Shown here in pieces: positions 9,239 through 17,532 of a stretch of DNA of 64,000 nucleotides (the first letter of the stretch is position 1; every line of letters starts with the position of its first letter). Below the pieces are notes generated by a model, which was given only the letters and a program-made list of their open reading frames with translations, was not told the DNA's origin and searched no databases. Made by a program: the position numbers and the translations under genes. The DNA lies in NCBI RefSeq assembly GCF_023101685.1, contig NZ_CP082164.1, forward strand, positions 1,240,001 to 1,304,000, written 5' to 3'. The DNA is from Bradyrhizobium sp. 186 (lineage in GTDB: Bacteria; Pseudomonadota; Alphaproteobacteria; Rhizobiales; Xanthobacteraceae).

Positions 9239-10267
9239 CTACTCCTCACCCTCTTTCCTCCGCAACAAATCCGTCGCAAGATCTGACAGCTTCGGCGGCG
9301 GCAAGGCCGCAAACGGCAACGGCCGCGTGACGTCGATGGCGGCAAGTCCCAGCCGCGCCGTCAACAGTCCGTTCAGCATGCCTTCGCCGAGGCGCTGCGA
9401 GAGTTTTGCCGCAATGCCATGGCCGAGCATCTGCTGTACCAGGCTGTCGCTCGCGGCCATGCCGCCGGTGATGGCGAGATGGGCGATGACGTGGCGGAGC
9501 AAGCGGATCATGCCGAGCGCGCCGGGCCGGCCACCATACAGACGCGCGAGTTGGCGGATCAGGCGGAGCGAGGCCACCAACACGAACATCACGTCGATCA
9601 GCGCGCGTGGCGAAACAGCGGTCACGATCGAGACTCGCTGCGCGGCAACCGACACCAGCCGTCGAGCCTCGGTATCCAGCGGCGTCATCAATGCGCGCTC
9701 GGCGAGCCGGATCATGTCCGCGCCGTCGATGATCTCGCCGGTGTGGCTCTCCAGCGCCGCACGGGCGCGGGCGAGCTGCGGATTTTGGTGCGCGATCTTC
9801 AGGAGATCCTGCACGATGACGCGGCTCTCCTTGCGATCGTCGCTGACAAGGACTGCGGCTGCGCGCTGATGCAATTTTTCGATGGTCGCCAAACGCGCGA
9901 GACCAAACGCCTCGCGCCCGATCACCACCGCGAGCGCAAGCGCGGTGACGACTGCAAGAGCCAGTCCGACAAAGCCGAGGCTCTCGCTGCGCGCAAACAG
10001 GTCCTCGATCAGGTGTATGACGCCGAGCCCCACCCCGAGCAGCGTCAGCCCGGCGACGCCGGACCAGAACAGCGCGCCCCAGGGAAAGCCCCGCCGCGCA
10101 GGAAGCGGCGTCTCGACCGGGACGGGCAGCGTCGATGGATCGTGCTCCGGCGTGATCAGGATCGTGCCGACGCCGGGCCGGCCGGTCTCATCGGCTTCGG
10201 TGACGACGACGCCGGGATCGTCGAGCCGGAACGTTGCCGGCCGCCGCGGCTGGGATCGGTCGTTCAT
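9239..10267 (-). CDS. ycjF: YcjF/TIGR01620-family membrane protein (DUF697)
   Basis: A 342-residue protein with a polar N-terminus (about 75 residues), two membrane helices (near GALFWSGVAGLTLLGVGLGV and VGLALAVVTALALAVVIG) and a DUF697-type C-terminal domain with a glycine-rich hydrophobic segment (AHLAITGGMAASDSLVQQML). Its start overlaps the stop of the upstream ycjX-like gene by 4 bp (ATGA), so the two are translationally coupled. The YcjX-YcjF pair is widespread in Proteobacteria and often stress-induced, but its biochemical role is not settled. Confidence 0.88.
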   Translation of the reverse strand: MNDRSQPRRPATFRLDDPGVVVTEADETGRPGVGTILITPEHDPSTLPVPVETPLPARRGFPWGALFWSGVAGLTLLGVGLGVIHLIEDLFARSESLGFVGLALAVVTALALAVVIGREAFGLARLATIEKLHQRAAAVLVSDDRKESRVIVQDLLKIAHQNPQLARARAALESHTGEIIDGADMIRLAERALMTPLDTEARRLVSVAAQRVSIVTAVSPRALIDVMFVLVASLRLIRQLARLYGGRPGALGMIRLLRHVIAHLAITGGMAASDSLVQQMLGHGIAAKLSQRLGEGMLNGLLTARLGLAAIDVTRPLPFAALPPPKLSDLATDLLRRKEGEE

Positions 10268-11733
10268 TGCAATCTGTCTCCGATCAGGAACTGCAAGGCG
10301 CGGTCGAGGCGAATGTGAGGTAGCGCGGGCTCGTCGGCGCCCTCGCGTTCGAGCTTGGGCGGGCGGAAGCGCAGGAAGCGGAAATCGCTCTTCTCGGCGG
10401 CGGCCGTCGACAGCCCGCGAAACGCGTCGGTGCCGTTGAACAGCGCTCCGGGATCGGCGGGCAGATCGCCCGGAAAGGTCGCGACCTCCGTATTGCCGTC
10501 AAAGAACTCGCCGCCGGTGCTTTCGCCCACGGCCGGCGTGCCCAGGATCGACGGCAATTTATCGCGGCCATGCGCAACCTGCGCCTCGCGCGTGGCGCGC
10601 ACGGCGGCGAGTGCAACCACGTCGATCTCCGCGCCGGTATTTTCGGCGCGCTCTACGGCGCGGCCGACCGCGTGGCGCAGCACGGCCTCGAGCCGGTCGT
10701 GACTGGAATGATGCAGATGGTCCGCCTTGGTCGCCGCAAACAGGATGCGGTCGATGCGCGGCCGGAACAGGTTGGAGAGAAACGTGCTGCGGCCAATGCG
10801 GAAGCAGTCGAGAATGCCGGCAAGGGCTGCTTCGAGATCGTGCAGCGCCTCGGGCCCGGAGTTGAATGCCGCCAGCGCGTCCGCCAGCACGATCTGACGA
10901 TCGAGCCGTGCAAAATGATCCCTGAAGAACGGCCGCACCACGACATCCTTGTAGGCCTCGTAGCGGCGCACCATCATCGCCCACAGCGAGCCGTCGGGCG
11001 CCTGCCCGCCAATGGGGACGTCGAGCGGCGCAAAGGTGAGAGCCGGCGTGTCGGCGAGATTGCCGGGCATCAGGAAGCGTCCGGGCGGCAACAGGCTCAT
11101 GGCAAAACGCTCATCGCGGCAGGCGCGCAAATAGCCGGTGAAGAGTTTTGCCGCAGTCAGCGTTGCCTGCTCGTCCTCGCGCGCCTCGGGCTTGAGTGTT
11201 GCCAGATGCGCGTGCCACTCGGCGGCAAGATGCGCGCGCGGCGCCTCGCGCGACAGCGCGAGGCTTTCCGCCGACCATTGCTCAAAACTTTTCTGGAGCA
11301 GCGGCAGGTCGAGCAGCCATTCACCGGGATAGTCGACGATGTCGAGCGTCAGGGTGCGGTCGGCGCCGTTGTGGCGCTGGTAGTCGATGACGAGGCGCAG
11401 CTCGCTGATGTCGACGGTCGAGTTCGGCCAGCGCCGCTCCTCGATCAATGCGCGCAGATGGTTCTCGTAGGCGAAGCGCGGTACGGCATCGTCAGGCTGC
11501 GGCGTCAGATGCGCCCGCGCGATCCGTCCGGAGGCATAGGCCTCGAACACCGGAAACCGGCCGCCGCGCGTCAGCCCATGGATCAGCGCGGTGATGAACA
11601 CGGTCTTGCCGGCCCGGGACAGGCCGGTGACGCCGAGCCGCACCGTCGGGTTGAACAGATGCTCGCCATAGTCGATCAGCGCTCGGGCCGACAGGCGCGC
11701 CTCCTCGACCATATCCTGGAAACTGAATGCCAT
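10264..11733 (-). CDS. ycjX: YcjX-family P-loop NTPase (DUF463)
   Basis: A 489-residue protein with a Walker A motif near the N-terminus (GVTGLSRAGKTVFITALIHG) and DUF463 features such as DIVDYPGEWLLDLPLL, a likely switch/Walker B region, and ATKADHLHHSSHDR, an NKxD-like guanine-recognition motif. These point to a GTPase-like enzyme. The ATG at 11733 (MAFSFQDMVEEA) is the family start; an upstream in-frame codon at 11766 would add 11 residues with no homology-like character. It is first in a two-gene operon with the ycjF-like gene. Confidence 0.9.
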   Translation of the reverse strand: MAFSFQDMVEEARLSARALIDYGEHLFNPTVRLGVTGLSRAGKTVFITALIHGLTRGGRFPVFEAYASGRIARAHLTPQPDDAVPRFAYENHLRALIEERRWPNSTVDISELRLVIDYQRHNGADRTLTLDIVDYPGEWLLDLPLLQKSFEQWSAESLALSREAPRAHLAAEWHAHLATLKPEAREDEQATLTAAKLFTGYLRACRDERFAMSLLPPGRFLMPGNLADTPALTFAPLDVPIGGQAPDGSLWAMMVRRYEAYKDVVVRPFFRDHFARLDRQIVLADALAAFNSGPEALHDLEAALAGILDCFRIGRSTFLSNLFRPRIDRILFAATKADHLHHSSHDRLEAVLRHAVGRAVERAENTGAEIDVVALAAVRATREAQVAHGRDKLPSILGTPAVGESTGGEFFDGNTEVATFPGDLPADPGALFNGTDAFRGLSTAAAEKSDFRFLRFRPPKLEREGADEPALPHIRLDRALQFLIGDRLQ

Positions 11734-11917
11734 GTGAACGTGAGGGGTCTCGGGCGCGCGGGTCAAATAGGCAAAATGGACTAGTCACAAAAGTGGCAAC
11801 TGTCTGAGGAAAATCAAGCTTCATACTTCCACCGCGTTCCTGGGCGAAGCCACCATTGAACTCGCGTTAACCGCCAAAGACCAATATTGGATACCTAATC
11901 GCTGCTTCCGGATCGCC

Positions 11918-12613
11918 ATGCCTGTCTTCACGCTAAAACAGCTCGCCTCGACCTCTGTCCATGCCGCGGCCGATGCGTTCCGCTGGAACTACGACCGCGC
12001 CGAGATCATCGCCGACGGTATCATCCATGGGATCGGCGTGTTGTCCGGCATCATCGCCGCGACCGTTCTGGTGGTGCTCGCGACGGTCTATGCCGACGCA
12101 GTCGACATCGTCGGCGTCTCGATCTATGTCGCCGGCCTGCTGTCGATGCTGGTGCTGTCGGCGACCTATAATCTCTGGCCGGTCTCGCCGGCGAAATGGC
12201 TGCTGCGGCGGTTCGACCATTCCGCGATCTATCTCCTGATCGCGGCCACCTACACGCCGTTCATCCTGGAGCTGAAGGACAGCGTGTTCGCGCTGGCGCT
12301 GCTCGTCTGCGTCTGGTGTGTCGCGATCCTGGGCATCGTGCTCAAGCTTCGCTATCCCGGCCGGTTCGACCGCGTCGCGGTCGGCATTTATCTGGCGATG
12401 GGCTGGAGCGGCATGATGCTCTACGACGCCGTGGTCAAGGCGCTGCCTGCGATGGTGCTGGGCTTCGTGGTCGCGGGCGGCGTGCTCTACTCCTTTGGCG
12501 TCATCTTTCACGCCTGGCGGCGGCTGCGCTTCCAGAACGCGATCTGGCACGGCTTTGTCTTGGCCGGCGCGGCGTGCCATTATACCGCGGTGCTCGACCT
12601 CGTGTTGAGCTGA
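11918..12613 (+). CDS. Hemolysin III / PAQR-family membrane protein
   Basis: A 231-residue protein with seven predicted membrane helices. Family motifs are visible: ADGIIHGIGVL near residue 33, SATYNLWP near 84, RRFDHSAIYLLIAATYTPF near 97 and the C-terminal HAWRRL and IWHGFVLAGAACHY segments whose histidines, with those of the third block, form the PAQR metal site. Members may be hydrolases or membrane-homeostasis factors; haemolytic activity is rarely shown. It is followed 28 bp later by an SDR gene on the same strand. Confidence 0.9.
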   Translation: MPVFTLKQLASTSVHAAADAFRWNYDRAEIIADGIIHGIGVLSGIIAATVLVVLATVYADAVDIVGVSIYVAGLLSMLVLSATYNLWPVSPAKWLLRRFDHSAIYLLIAATYTPFILELKDSVFALALLVCVWCVAILGIVLKLRYPGRFDRVAVGIYLAMGWSGMMLYDAVVKALPAMVLGFVVAGGVLYSFGVIFHAWRRLRFQNAIWHGFVLAGAACHYTAVLDLVLS

Positions 12614-12641
12614 GAACAAGCGGTGCAAGAGGAGACGTCGC

Positions 12642-13436
12642 ATGCAGGTGACCGGCAAGGTCGTGGTCGTCACGGGTGGCGCCAATGGCATCGGCAAGGC
12701 GCTCTGCGAGGCCTTTCATAAGGCAGGTGCGGCCAAGGTCGTAGTTGCGGACATGGAGGCCGCCGGCGCGCGGGCGGTCGCTGCCACGGTAGATGGCGCG
12801 GCCTTCAAATGCGACGTCGCGCAGGAAAAGGATATTTCCCACGTCATCGAGGAGACCGAGCGGCAGTTCGGCCCGATCGACCTGTTCTGCTCCAATGCCG
12901 GTATCGGCGGCGGCTTCGATCCCATGTCGGTGAATGCCGGCGGCGCCTCGGACGAGCCCTGGCAGCGGAGCTGGGCCATCCACGTCATGGCTCATGTCTA
13001 TGCGGCGCGGCATCTCGTCCCGCGCATGAAGGCGCGCGGCGGCGGCTATTTCCTCAACACGATCTCGGCCGCGGGCCTGTTGTCGCAGGTCGGCAGTCCC
13101 GCTTATTCCACGACCAAGCACGCCGCGGTCGGCTTTGCCGAAAATCTCGCGATCTCGCACAAGGCTCACAACATCCGCGTCTCGATCCTCTGCCCGCAGG
13201 GCGTCGACACCAACATGCTGCGTTCGATCCCCAAGGGCCCGCAATCCGGCGACGGCGATCTCACGCCCGAGCAGGTCGCCAGGGACGTGCTCGCCGGCCT
13301 CGAGCAGGAGACGTTCCTGATCCTGCCGCACCCGCAAGTGCTTGGCTACATGCGCAAGAAGACCGAGAACTACGACCGCTGGATCGGCGGCATGGCCAAG
13401 ATCCAGGCGAAGATGCGGGACGAGTTCGGGAAGTAG
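12642..13436 (+). CDS. Short-chain dehydrogenase/reductase (SDR)
   Basis: A 264-residue classical SDR. The cofactor-binding motif is TGGANGIGKAL at residues about 11-21, the structural NAG is in CSNAGIGGGF, the catalytic serine is in NTISAAG and the catalytic pair is YSTTKHA (Tyr and Lys). An aspartate after the second beta strand (VVADMEAAG) favours NAD(H). A ribosome-binding site (GAGGAG) precedes the ATG. It follows the hemolysin-III gene closely and may share its transcript. The substrate cannot be read from sequence. Confidence 0.9.
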   Translation: MQVTGKVVVVTGGANGIGKALCEAFHKAGAAKVVVADMEAAGARAVAATVDGAAFKCDVAQEKDISHVIEETERQFGPIDLFCSNAGIGGGFDPMSVNAGGASDEPWQRSWAIHVMAHVYAARHLVPRMKARGGGYFLNTISAAGLLSQVGSPAYSTTKHAAVGFAENLAISHKAHNIRVSILCPQGVDTNMLRSIPKGPQSGDGDLTPEQVARDVLAGLEQETFLILPHPQVLGYMRKKTENYDRWIGGMAKIQAKMRDEFGK

Positions 13437-13440
13437 AACC

Positions 13441-13523
13441 CGTAGCCCGGATGAAGCGAAGCGAAATCCGGGAGCCCCGACCGCGGACCTCCCCGGATTG
13501 CGCTTCGCTCCATCCGGGCTACG
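13441..13523. repeat. Palindromic repeat family B, copy 1
   Basis: Inverted repeat with 23-bp arms matching at 22 positions; the left arm begins cgtagcccggatgaagcgaa and the right arm ends catccgggctacg. It sits between convergent SDR and MarR genes, and the stop codon of the MarR gene (13519-13521) lies inside the right arm, so the element forms the end of that gene. A second copy is at 14838. Confidence 0.9.
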
Positions 13524-14010
13524 CTGCCGATCGCGCCTCATCCTCCGCCCGGCTCTGCCTCAGCGCCCGCGCATAAAGCATCATCCCCTCGCACACCGTG
13601 CGCTGCTCCGCCTCGCTTAATCCTTTCAGCGCACCGCTCACCTGCTGCCGTCCGAACCCATGCAGCGCCTCCAGCGTGCGTCGTCCCTTCGCCGTCAGCG
13701 ACAACTGCTTGCTGCGCGCATCATCCGCGTCCGCCGTCTCCCGCAGCTCTCCGCACTCGATCAGCTTGCGCACCATGCGGCTGACGCTGGATTTTTCCAG
13801 GCGCAGGAAATCGCAGAGCTCGCCGGAAGTCATCGGGCCGCGGATGCCGATCTCCAGGATGGTGTGTACGGCCGACGGCGGATAGTTCGTCGCCGCCACT
13901 GTCGCATCCATGAAGCCGAGCTCGCGCACCATCAGGCGCGAGGCGAAGCGAATGTCGTCGATCAGCGCAAGTGCGGCCACGGCTTGACTCTCTGCATATA
14001 GTTGTATCAT
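13519..14010 (-). CDS. MarR-family transcriptional regulator
   Basis: A 163-residue winged-helix repressor. The recognition region reads MTSGELCDFLRLEKSSVSRM with VRKLIECGELRE following, and the wing contains DADDARSKQLSLTAKGR. The ATG at 14010 (MIQLYAESQAV) gives a normal family length; a longer open frame upstream to 14142 runs through the divergent promoter and was rejected. The start codon lies inside a 29-bp palindrome that is the probable operator, so the protein should repress itself and the divergent SDR gene. The ligand is unknown. Confidence 0.9.
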   Translation of the reverse strand: MIQLYAESQAVAALALIDDIRFASRLMVRELGFMDATVAATNYPPSAVHTILEIGIRGPMTSGELCDFLRLEKSSVSRMVRKLIECGELRETADADDARSKQLSLTAKGRRTLEALHGFGRQQVSGALKGLSEAEQRTVCEGMMLYARALRQSRAEDEARSAA

Positions 14011-14022
14011 ACAACTATATGC
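13994..14022. promoter_or_regulatory. 29-bp palindrome, probable MarR operator
   Basis: Perfect inverted repeat with 14-bp arms (gcatatagttgtat and its complement) around one central base. It covers codon 1 of the MarR gene and its upstream bases and lies 36 bp before the divergent SDR start. It is AT-rich against a GC-rich background, as expected for a MarR dimer site. Confidence 0.8.
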
Positions 14023-14057
14023 GTGCAACGGCGCGCGCAAGCATTTTGGAGTGGCCC

Positions 14058-14834
14058 ATGAGCGGAACTTTGCCGGCTGGCGGACGGATGCTTGGCAAGG
14101 TCTGTCTGGTGACGGGCGGCGGCAGCGGCATCGGGCGCGCAACGGTGTTGCGGATGGCGTCCGAGGGCGCGGAAGCGATTTTTGTCGCGGGCCGGCGCGA
14201 GGCCGAGCTCGAGGCTGCTGCGGTGGCGTGTCGCGAGCTCGGCACTGAAGCGATCGCGGTTCAGACGGACATCACGCGGGAAGAAGACGTTGTGCGCCTC
14301 GTAGGCGCTGCCATCGAACGTTACGGCCGGCTCGATGTCGCCTTCAACAATGCCGGCTTTCAGGAGCGGCGGGCGCCGCTCGAGCAGCAGGGCACGGACA
14401 TTTACGACAGCGTGTTCGACACCAACGTCCGCGCGCTGTTCCTGTGCCTGCGCCATCAATTGCCGGCGATGCTCGCGCAGGGCCGGGGCAGCATCGTCGT
14501 CAACGCTTCCGTCAGCGGCATGCGCAATCCCAATCCCGGCTTCTCGCTCTATTCGGCCTCGAAGGCGGCCGCGATCTCGCTGACACGTTCGGCCGCGATG
14601 GAAAACGCTCCACGCGGCATCCGCATCAACGCAATCGCCCCCGGCCGCATCGTCACGGACATGATGCTGCGTGCGGGCGTCGGCGATGTCGCGACTGTGG
14701 CCGCAGGCCTGCCGCTGCGACGGATGGGGAGCCCGGAGGAAGTCGCGGAAGCCGTGGTGTGGCTGTCATCCGACGCGTCGTCGTATGTCGTTGGGCATGT
14801 GCTCGCGGCGGATGGGGGATTTTTGGCGTCGTGA
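14058..14834 (+). CDS. Short-chain dehydrogenase/reductase, divergent from MarR
   Basis: A 258-residue classical SDR with TGGGSGIGRATVLRM for cofactor binding, FNNAGF in place of the usual NNAG context, a serine in NASVSG and the catalytic YSASKAA. Arginines after beta strand 2 (AGRREAELE) favour NADP(H). The C-terminal SSYVVGHVLAADGG is the usual SDR ending. The ATG at 14058 (MSGTLPAGGRM) follows the operator region; the open frame extends further upstream but through the palindrome. It is probably the main target of the divergent MarR repressor. Confidence 0.9.
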   Translation: MSGTLPAGGRMLGKVCLVTGGGSGIGRATVLRMASEGAEAIFVAGRREAELEAAAVACRELGTEAIAVQTDITREEDVVRLVGAAIERYGRLDVAFNNAGFQERRAPLEQQGTDIYDSVFDTNVRALFLCLRHQLPAMLAQGRGSIVVNASVSGMRNPNPGFSLYSASKAAAISLTRSAAMENAPRGIRINAIAPGRIVTDMMLRAGVGDVATVAAGLPLRRMGSPEEVAEAVVWLSSDASSYVVGHVLAADGGFLAS

Positions 14835-14837
14835 TGT

Positions 14838-14922
14838 CGTAGCCCGGATGGAGCGTAGCGCAATCCGGGAATCGCGATCGCGGACCTAACCCCAGATTAC
14901 GCTACGCTCCATCCGGGCTACG
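14838..14922. repeat. Palindromic repeat family B, copy 2
   Basis: Inverted repeat with perfect 23-bp arms; the left arm starts cgtagcccggatggagcgta. It lies 3 bp after the SDR stop and 8 bp before the stop of the convergent decarboxylase-like gene, so it fills the whole convergent gap and probably acts as a terminator for both. Confidence 0.9.
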
Positions 14923-14930
14923 CGCGTCGG

Positions 14931-16553
14931 CTAATGCTTCTGCCCGTACAATACCGGCACTGCGGAATCCACGACGACCTCCACGAGGCTCGTGCCCTCG
15001 AACGCCATCCCCCGCTTCAGTGCCGCGCCGAGCTCCGCCGCCTTCGTCACCCGCACCGCATCGCAGCCCAAGCCTTCGGCGAGCCTGACGAAATCGATTC
15101 CCGGCAGTTCCAGCCCCGGCACGTTCCGCACCTGCATCACCTGGCTGAACGAACGCATCGCGCCGTAGCCGGAATTGTTGATGACGACGATTGTGAGCGG
15201 CAGTTTTCGCTGCGCGGCGGTCCACAGCGCCTGGATCGAATACATCGCCGAGCCGTCGCCGATCAGGCAGACCGTGCGCTGCGCAGGTCTTCCCAGCGCC
15301 ATGCCGACGGCGGCGGGCAGCGAGTAGCCGAGGCCGCCGCTCGCCATGGTGTAAAAACTGTCCTGGCCGCGCATAGGCATGAATTTTTGCATCGCCGGCC
15401 GGTGTGAGGGCACCTCCTCGACCAGCGCCGTACCATCCGGCATCGCCTGCGACAGCGAATGTAACAAAAACTCGACCGGAAGCGGATCGGCGGCCTGCGG
15501 CGGCGGCGGCAACGTGCGGCCCTTTGGCGTGGCGTGCTTGGTATCCGGCAGGAGGTCGAGCAGCGTGCCAAGCGCGGGCTTCATGGTGGCGATAATGCTG
15601 GTGCCGACCGGCGTCACCGCAGCGGCATCCGGATCGTCGGTGATCTGGAAGATCGCCGCGCCGCCGTCAAAGATCGCTGCGTGCCCCTCGACATGGAACG
15701 TGAAGACCGGCGCGCCGATGACGACGACGAGATCGTGCTCGCGCAGCGCATCGGACAATTGCGCTGGCGAAGCATGCAGGAAGCCTGCGAACTGCGGGTG
15801 TCGCTCGGGGAACGAGCAGCGCGCCGAGAACGGGCTGACCCAGACCGAGGCCTTTGCCTTTTCCGCCACGCGCACCATCAGATCGACCGCGCCGGCGCGG
15901 TCGACGCCGGGGCCGACCACGAGGGCAGGGTGCTTGCTCGAGGTCAGTGCCGCGACCAGCGCTTTCATTGCGTCCGGCTCGGGGCCGATCTCGCGGCTGA
16001 CCTTGCGCGCCTCGACCGGCGCGGTGGCGTGCGCCCAATCGTCGATCGGGACCGACACGAAGGTCGGCCCGCATGGCGGCTGCATCGCGGTGTAGTACGC
16101 CCGCGCGATCGCCGCCGGGACGTCCTCGGGCCGCGCTGGCTCGACGCTGTATTTGACGTAAGGCCGCGGAAACTCGGAAGCGCGCTCGGCATAGAGGAAT
16201 GCCTGGAGCGGCAGGATCGAGCGCGCCTGCTGGCCTGCGGTGATCACCAGCGGCGTCTGGTTGCGGTGCGCGGTGTAGATGTTGCCGAGCGCATTGCCGA
16301 CGCCTGCCGCCGAATGCAGATTGACGAAGCCGGCATTGCGCGTCGCCTGCGCATAGCCGTCAGCCATGCCGACCGCGCTCGCTTCCTGGAGCGCCAGCAC
16401 GTAGTCGATGTCGGCGGGCCAGTCGCTCAGGAACGGCAGCTCGGTCGAGCCGGGATTGCCGAACACCTTGTCGATGCCGAAGGATCGCAGCAGGTCGATT
16501 GTGGCCTGCTTGACGGTGACGGATTTGCTGGCGGATTTGCCGTTCTTTGACAT
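14931..16553 (-). CDS. mdlC: Thiamine-diphosphate enzyme, benzoylformate decarboxylase-like
   Basis: A 540-residue ThDP-dependent enzyme. The N-terminal domain has FGNPGSTELPFL and the catalytic glutamate region VLALQEASAVGMADGYA; a histidine pair expected for benzoylformate decarboxylase is replaced or shifted, although NLHSAAGVGNALGNIYTAHR carries active-site histidines. The cofactor motif is GDGSAMYSIQALWTAAQRKL ending in NNSGYG. Members remove CO2 from aryl 2-keto acids such as benzoylformate, or act as oxalyl/phenylpyruvate-type decarboxylases, so the substrate is open. A palindromic repeat lies between it and the next gene upstream, so co-transcription with the acyl-CoA genes is uncertain. 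Confidence 0.82.
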   Translation of the reverse strand: MSKNGKSASKSVTVKQATIDLLRSFGIDKVFGNPGSTELPFLSDWPADIDYVLALQEASAVGMADGYAQATRNAGFVNLHSAAGVGNALGNIYTAHRNQTPLVITAGQQARSILPLQAFLYAERASEFPRPYVKYSVEPARPEDVPAAIARAYYTAMQPPCGPTFVSVPIDDWAHATAPVEARKVSREIGPEPDAMKALVAALTSSKHPALVVGPGVDRAGAVDLMVRVAEKAKASVWVSPFSARCSFPERHPQFAGFLHASPAQLSDALREHDLVVVIGAPVFTFHVEGHAAIFDGGAAIFQITDDPDAAAVTPVGTSIIATMKPALGTLLDLLPDTKHATPKGRTLPPPPQAADPLPVEFLLHSLSQAMPDGTALVEEVPSHRPAMQKFMPMRGQDSFYTMASGGLGYSLPAAVGMALGRPAQRTVCLIGDGSAMYSIQALWTAAQRKLPLTIVVINNSGYGAMRSFSQVMQVRNVPGLELPGIDFVRLAEGLGCDAVRVTKAAELGAALKRGMAFEGTSLVEVVVDSAVPVLYGQKH

Positions 16554-16584
16554 CGTTTCCGTCCCTGCGTGCTTATTGTTACGG

Positions 16585-16666
16585 CGTCATTCCGGGGCGG
16601 TCCACAGGACCGAACCCGGAATCTCGAGGTTCCGGGTTCATCGCTGCGCGATGCCCCGGAATGACG
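16585..16666. repeat. Palindromic repeat (cgtcattccggggc family)
   Basis: Inverted repeat with outer arms cgtcattccggggc and its complement and a nested pair aacccgga/tccgggtt. It occupies the space between the decarboxylase-like gene start and the stop of the hydratase gene upstream of it on the same strand, and might weaken read-through between them. Confidence 0.85.
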
Positions 16667-16669
16667 AAC

Positions 16670-17518
16670 CTACCACACCGCCGTGCCCTTCATCGTCGGC
16701 TGGCCCTCGGCATTCGCGGTCCACAGCTCCATGCTCTCGCCGTCGTTGGCGTTGACGGAAAACTCCGTGCCCTCGAACAACGGCTGCAGGCCGCGATAGG
16801 TAAACTTCCTCGGCGGCTTGCCGCCGCGGAGCTTTGCCGCCATCTCGATAATGAACGTCGCCTGCAACGGCCCGTGGAAGATCAGGCCTGGATAGCCCTC
16901 GACCTTGGTAACGTAGTCGCGGTCATAGTGGATGCGGTGGCCGTTGAAGGTCAGTGCCGAGTAGCGGAACAACAGCACGGGATCCGACACATGCGCCTCG
17001 CGATGCTGCGCCTTGGGTGGTGGAGGCGGGGCCTTCGCGCTCGCAGGTTGGCCGCCCGTCATCTCCCGATAGACGATGTCCTGGCGCTCGCGGATGGCAA
17101 CACCGCGCGGCGAAGAGATGCTGTGCTCGACCGAGACAAAGCACAGCGTGCCGGTCGAGCCGGTCTTCACCTGCACATCCGCAATGCGCGAAGTCCGCGT
17201 CGATTCGTCGCCGACACGCAAAGGTTCGATAAACTCGATTTCGCCGCCGGCCCACATCCGGCGCGGCAGCGGCACCGGCGGCAGGAAGCCGCCGCGGGTC
17301 GGGTGACCGTCGGGGCCGAGCATCGACATCGGAAACACCGGCTGCGCCAGGCACCAGTGCACCGTGAACGGCGCCGCGTCGCCCTTTTTGGGTTCGCCGA
17401 CCTCCTGGAACAATGTCGCGCGCAAACCCATGACGAGGTGCGCTGTGACGATGTCGGTCGCCTCCTGGCTGCGGCCGATCCATTGCCGCAAATGATCGAT
17501 GTCGAGCTTCTCGGTCAT
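16670..17518 (-). CDS. MaoC-like hotdog hydratase (FAS1-like dehydratase / mesaconyl-C4-CoA hydratase type)
   Basis: A 282-residue double-hotdog protein of the kind annotated as FAS1-like dehydratase domain or 3-methylfumaryl (mesaconyl-C4)-CoA hydratase. Features are RSQEATDIVTAHLVMGLRAT in the N-terminal hotdog, RRMWAGGEIEFIEPLRVGDE in the middle and the C-terminal hotdog with NGHRIHYDRDYVTKVEGYPG, where the histidine and aspartate are the usual catalytic positions. It lies 14 bp after the CoA-transferase gene, which in turn is 9 bp from an acyl-CoA dehydrogenase, so it belongs to an acyl-CoA operon. The precise acyl group is not known. Confidence 0.82.
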   Translation of the reverse strand: MTEKLDIDHLRQWIGRSQEATDIVTAHLVMGLRATLFQEVGEPKKGDAAPFTVHWCLAQPVFPMSMLGPDGHPTRGGFLPPVPLPRRMWAGGEIEFIEPLRVGDESTRTSRIADVQVKTGSTGTLCFVSVEHSISSPRGVAIRERQDIVYREMTGGQPASAKAPPPPPKAQHREAHVSDPVLLFRYSALTFNGHRIHYDRDYVTKVEGYPGLIFHGPLQATFIIEMAAKLRGGKPPRKFTYRGLQPLFEGTEFSVNANDGESMELWTANAEGQPTMKGTAVW

Positions 17519-17532
17519 GACGCCTCGCTCTC

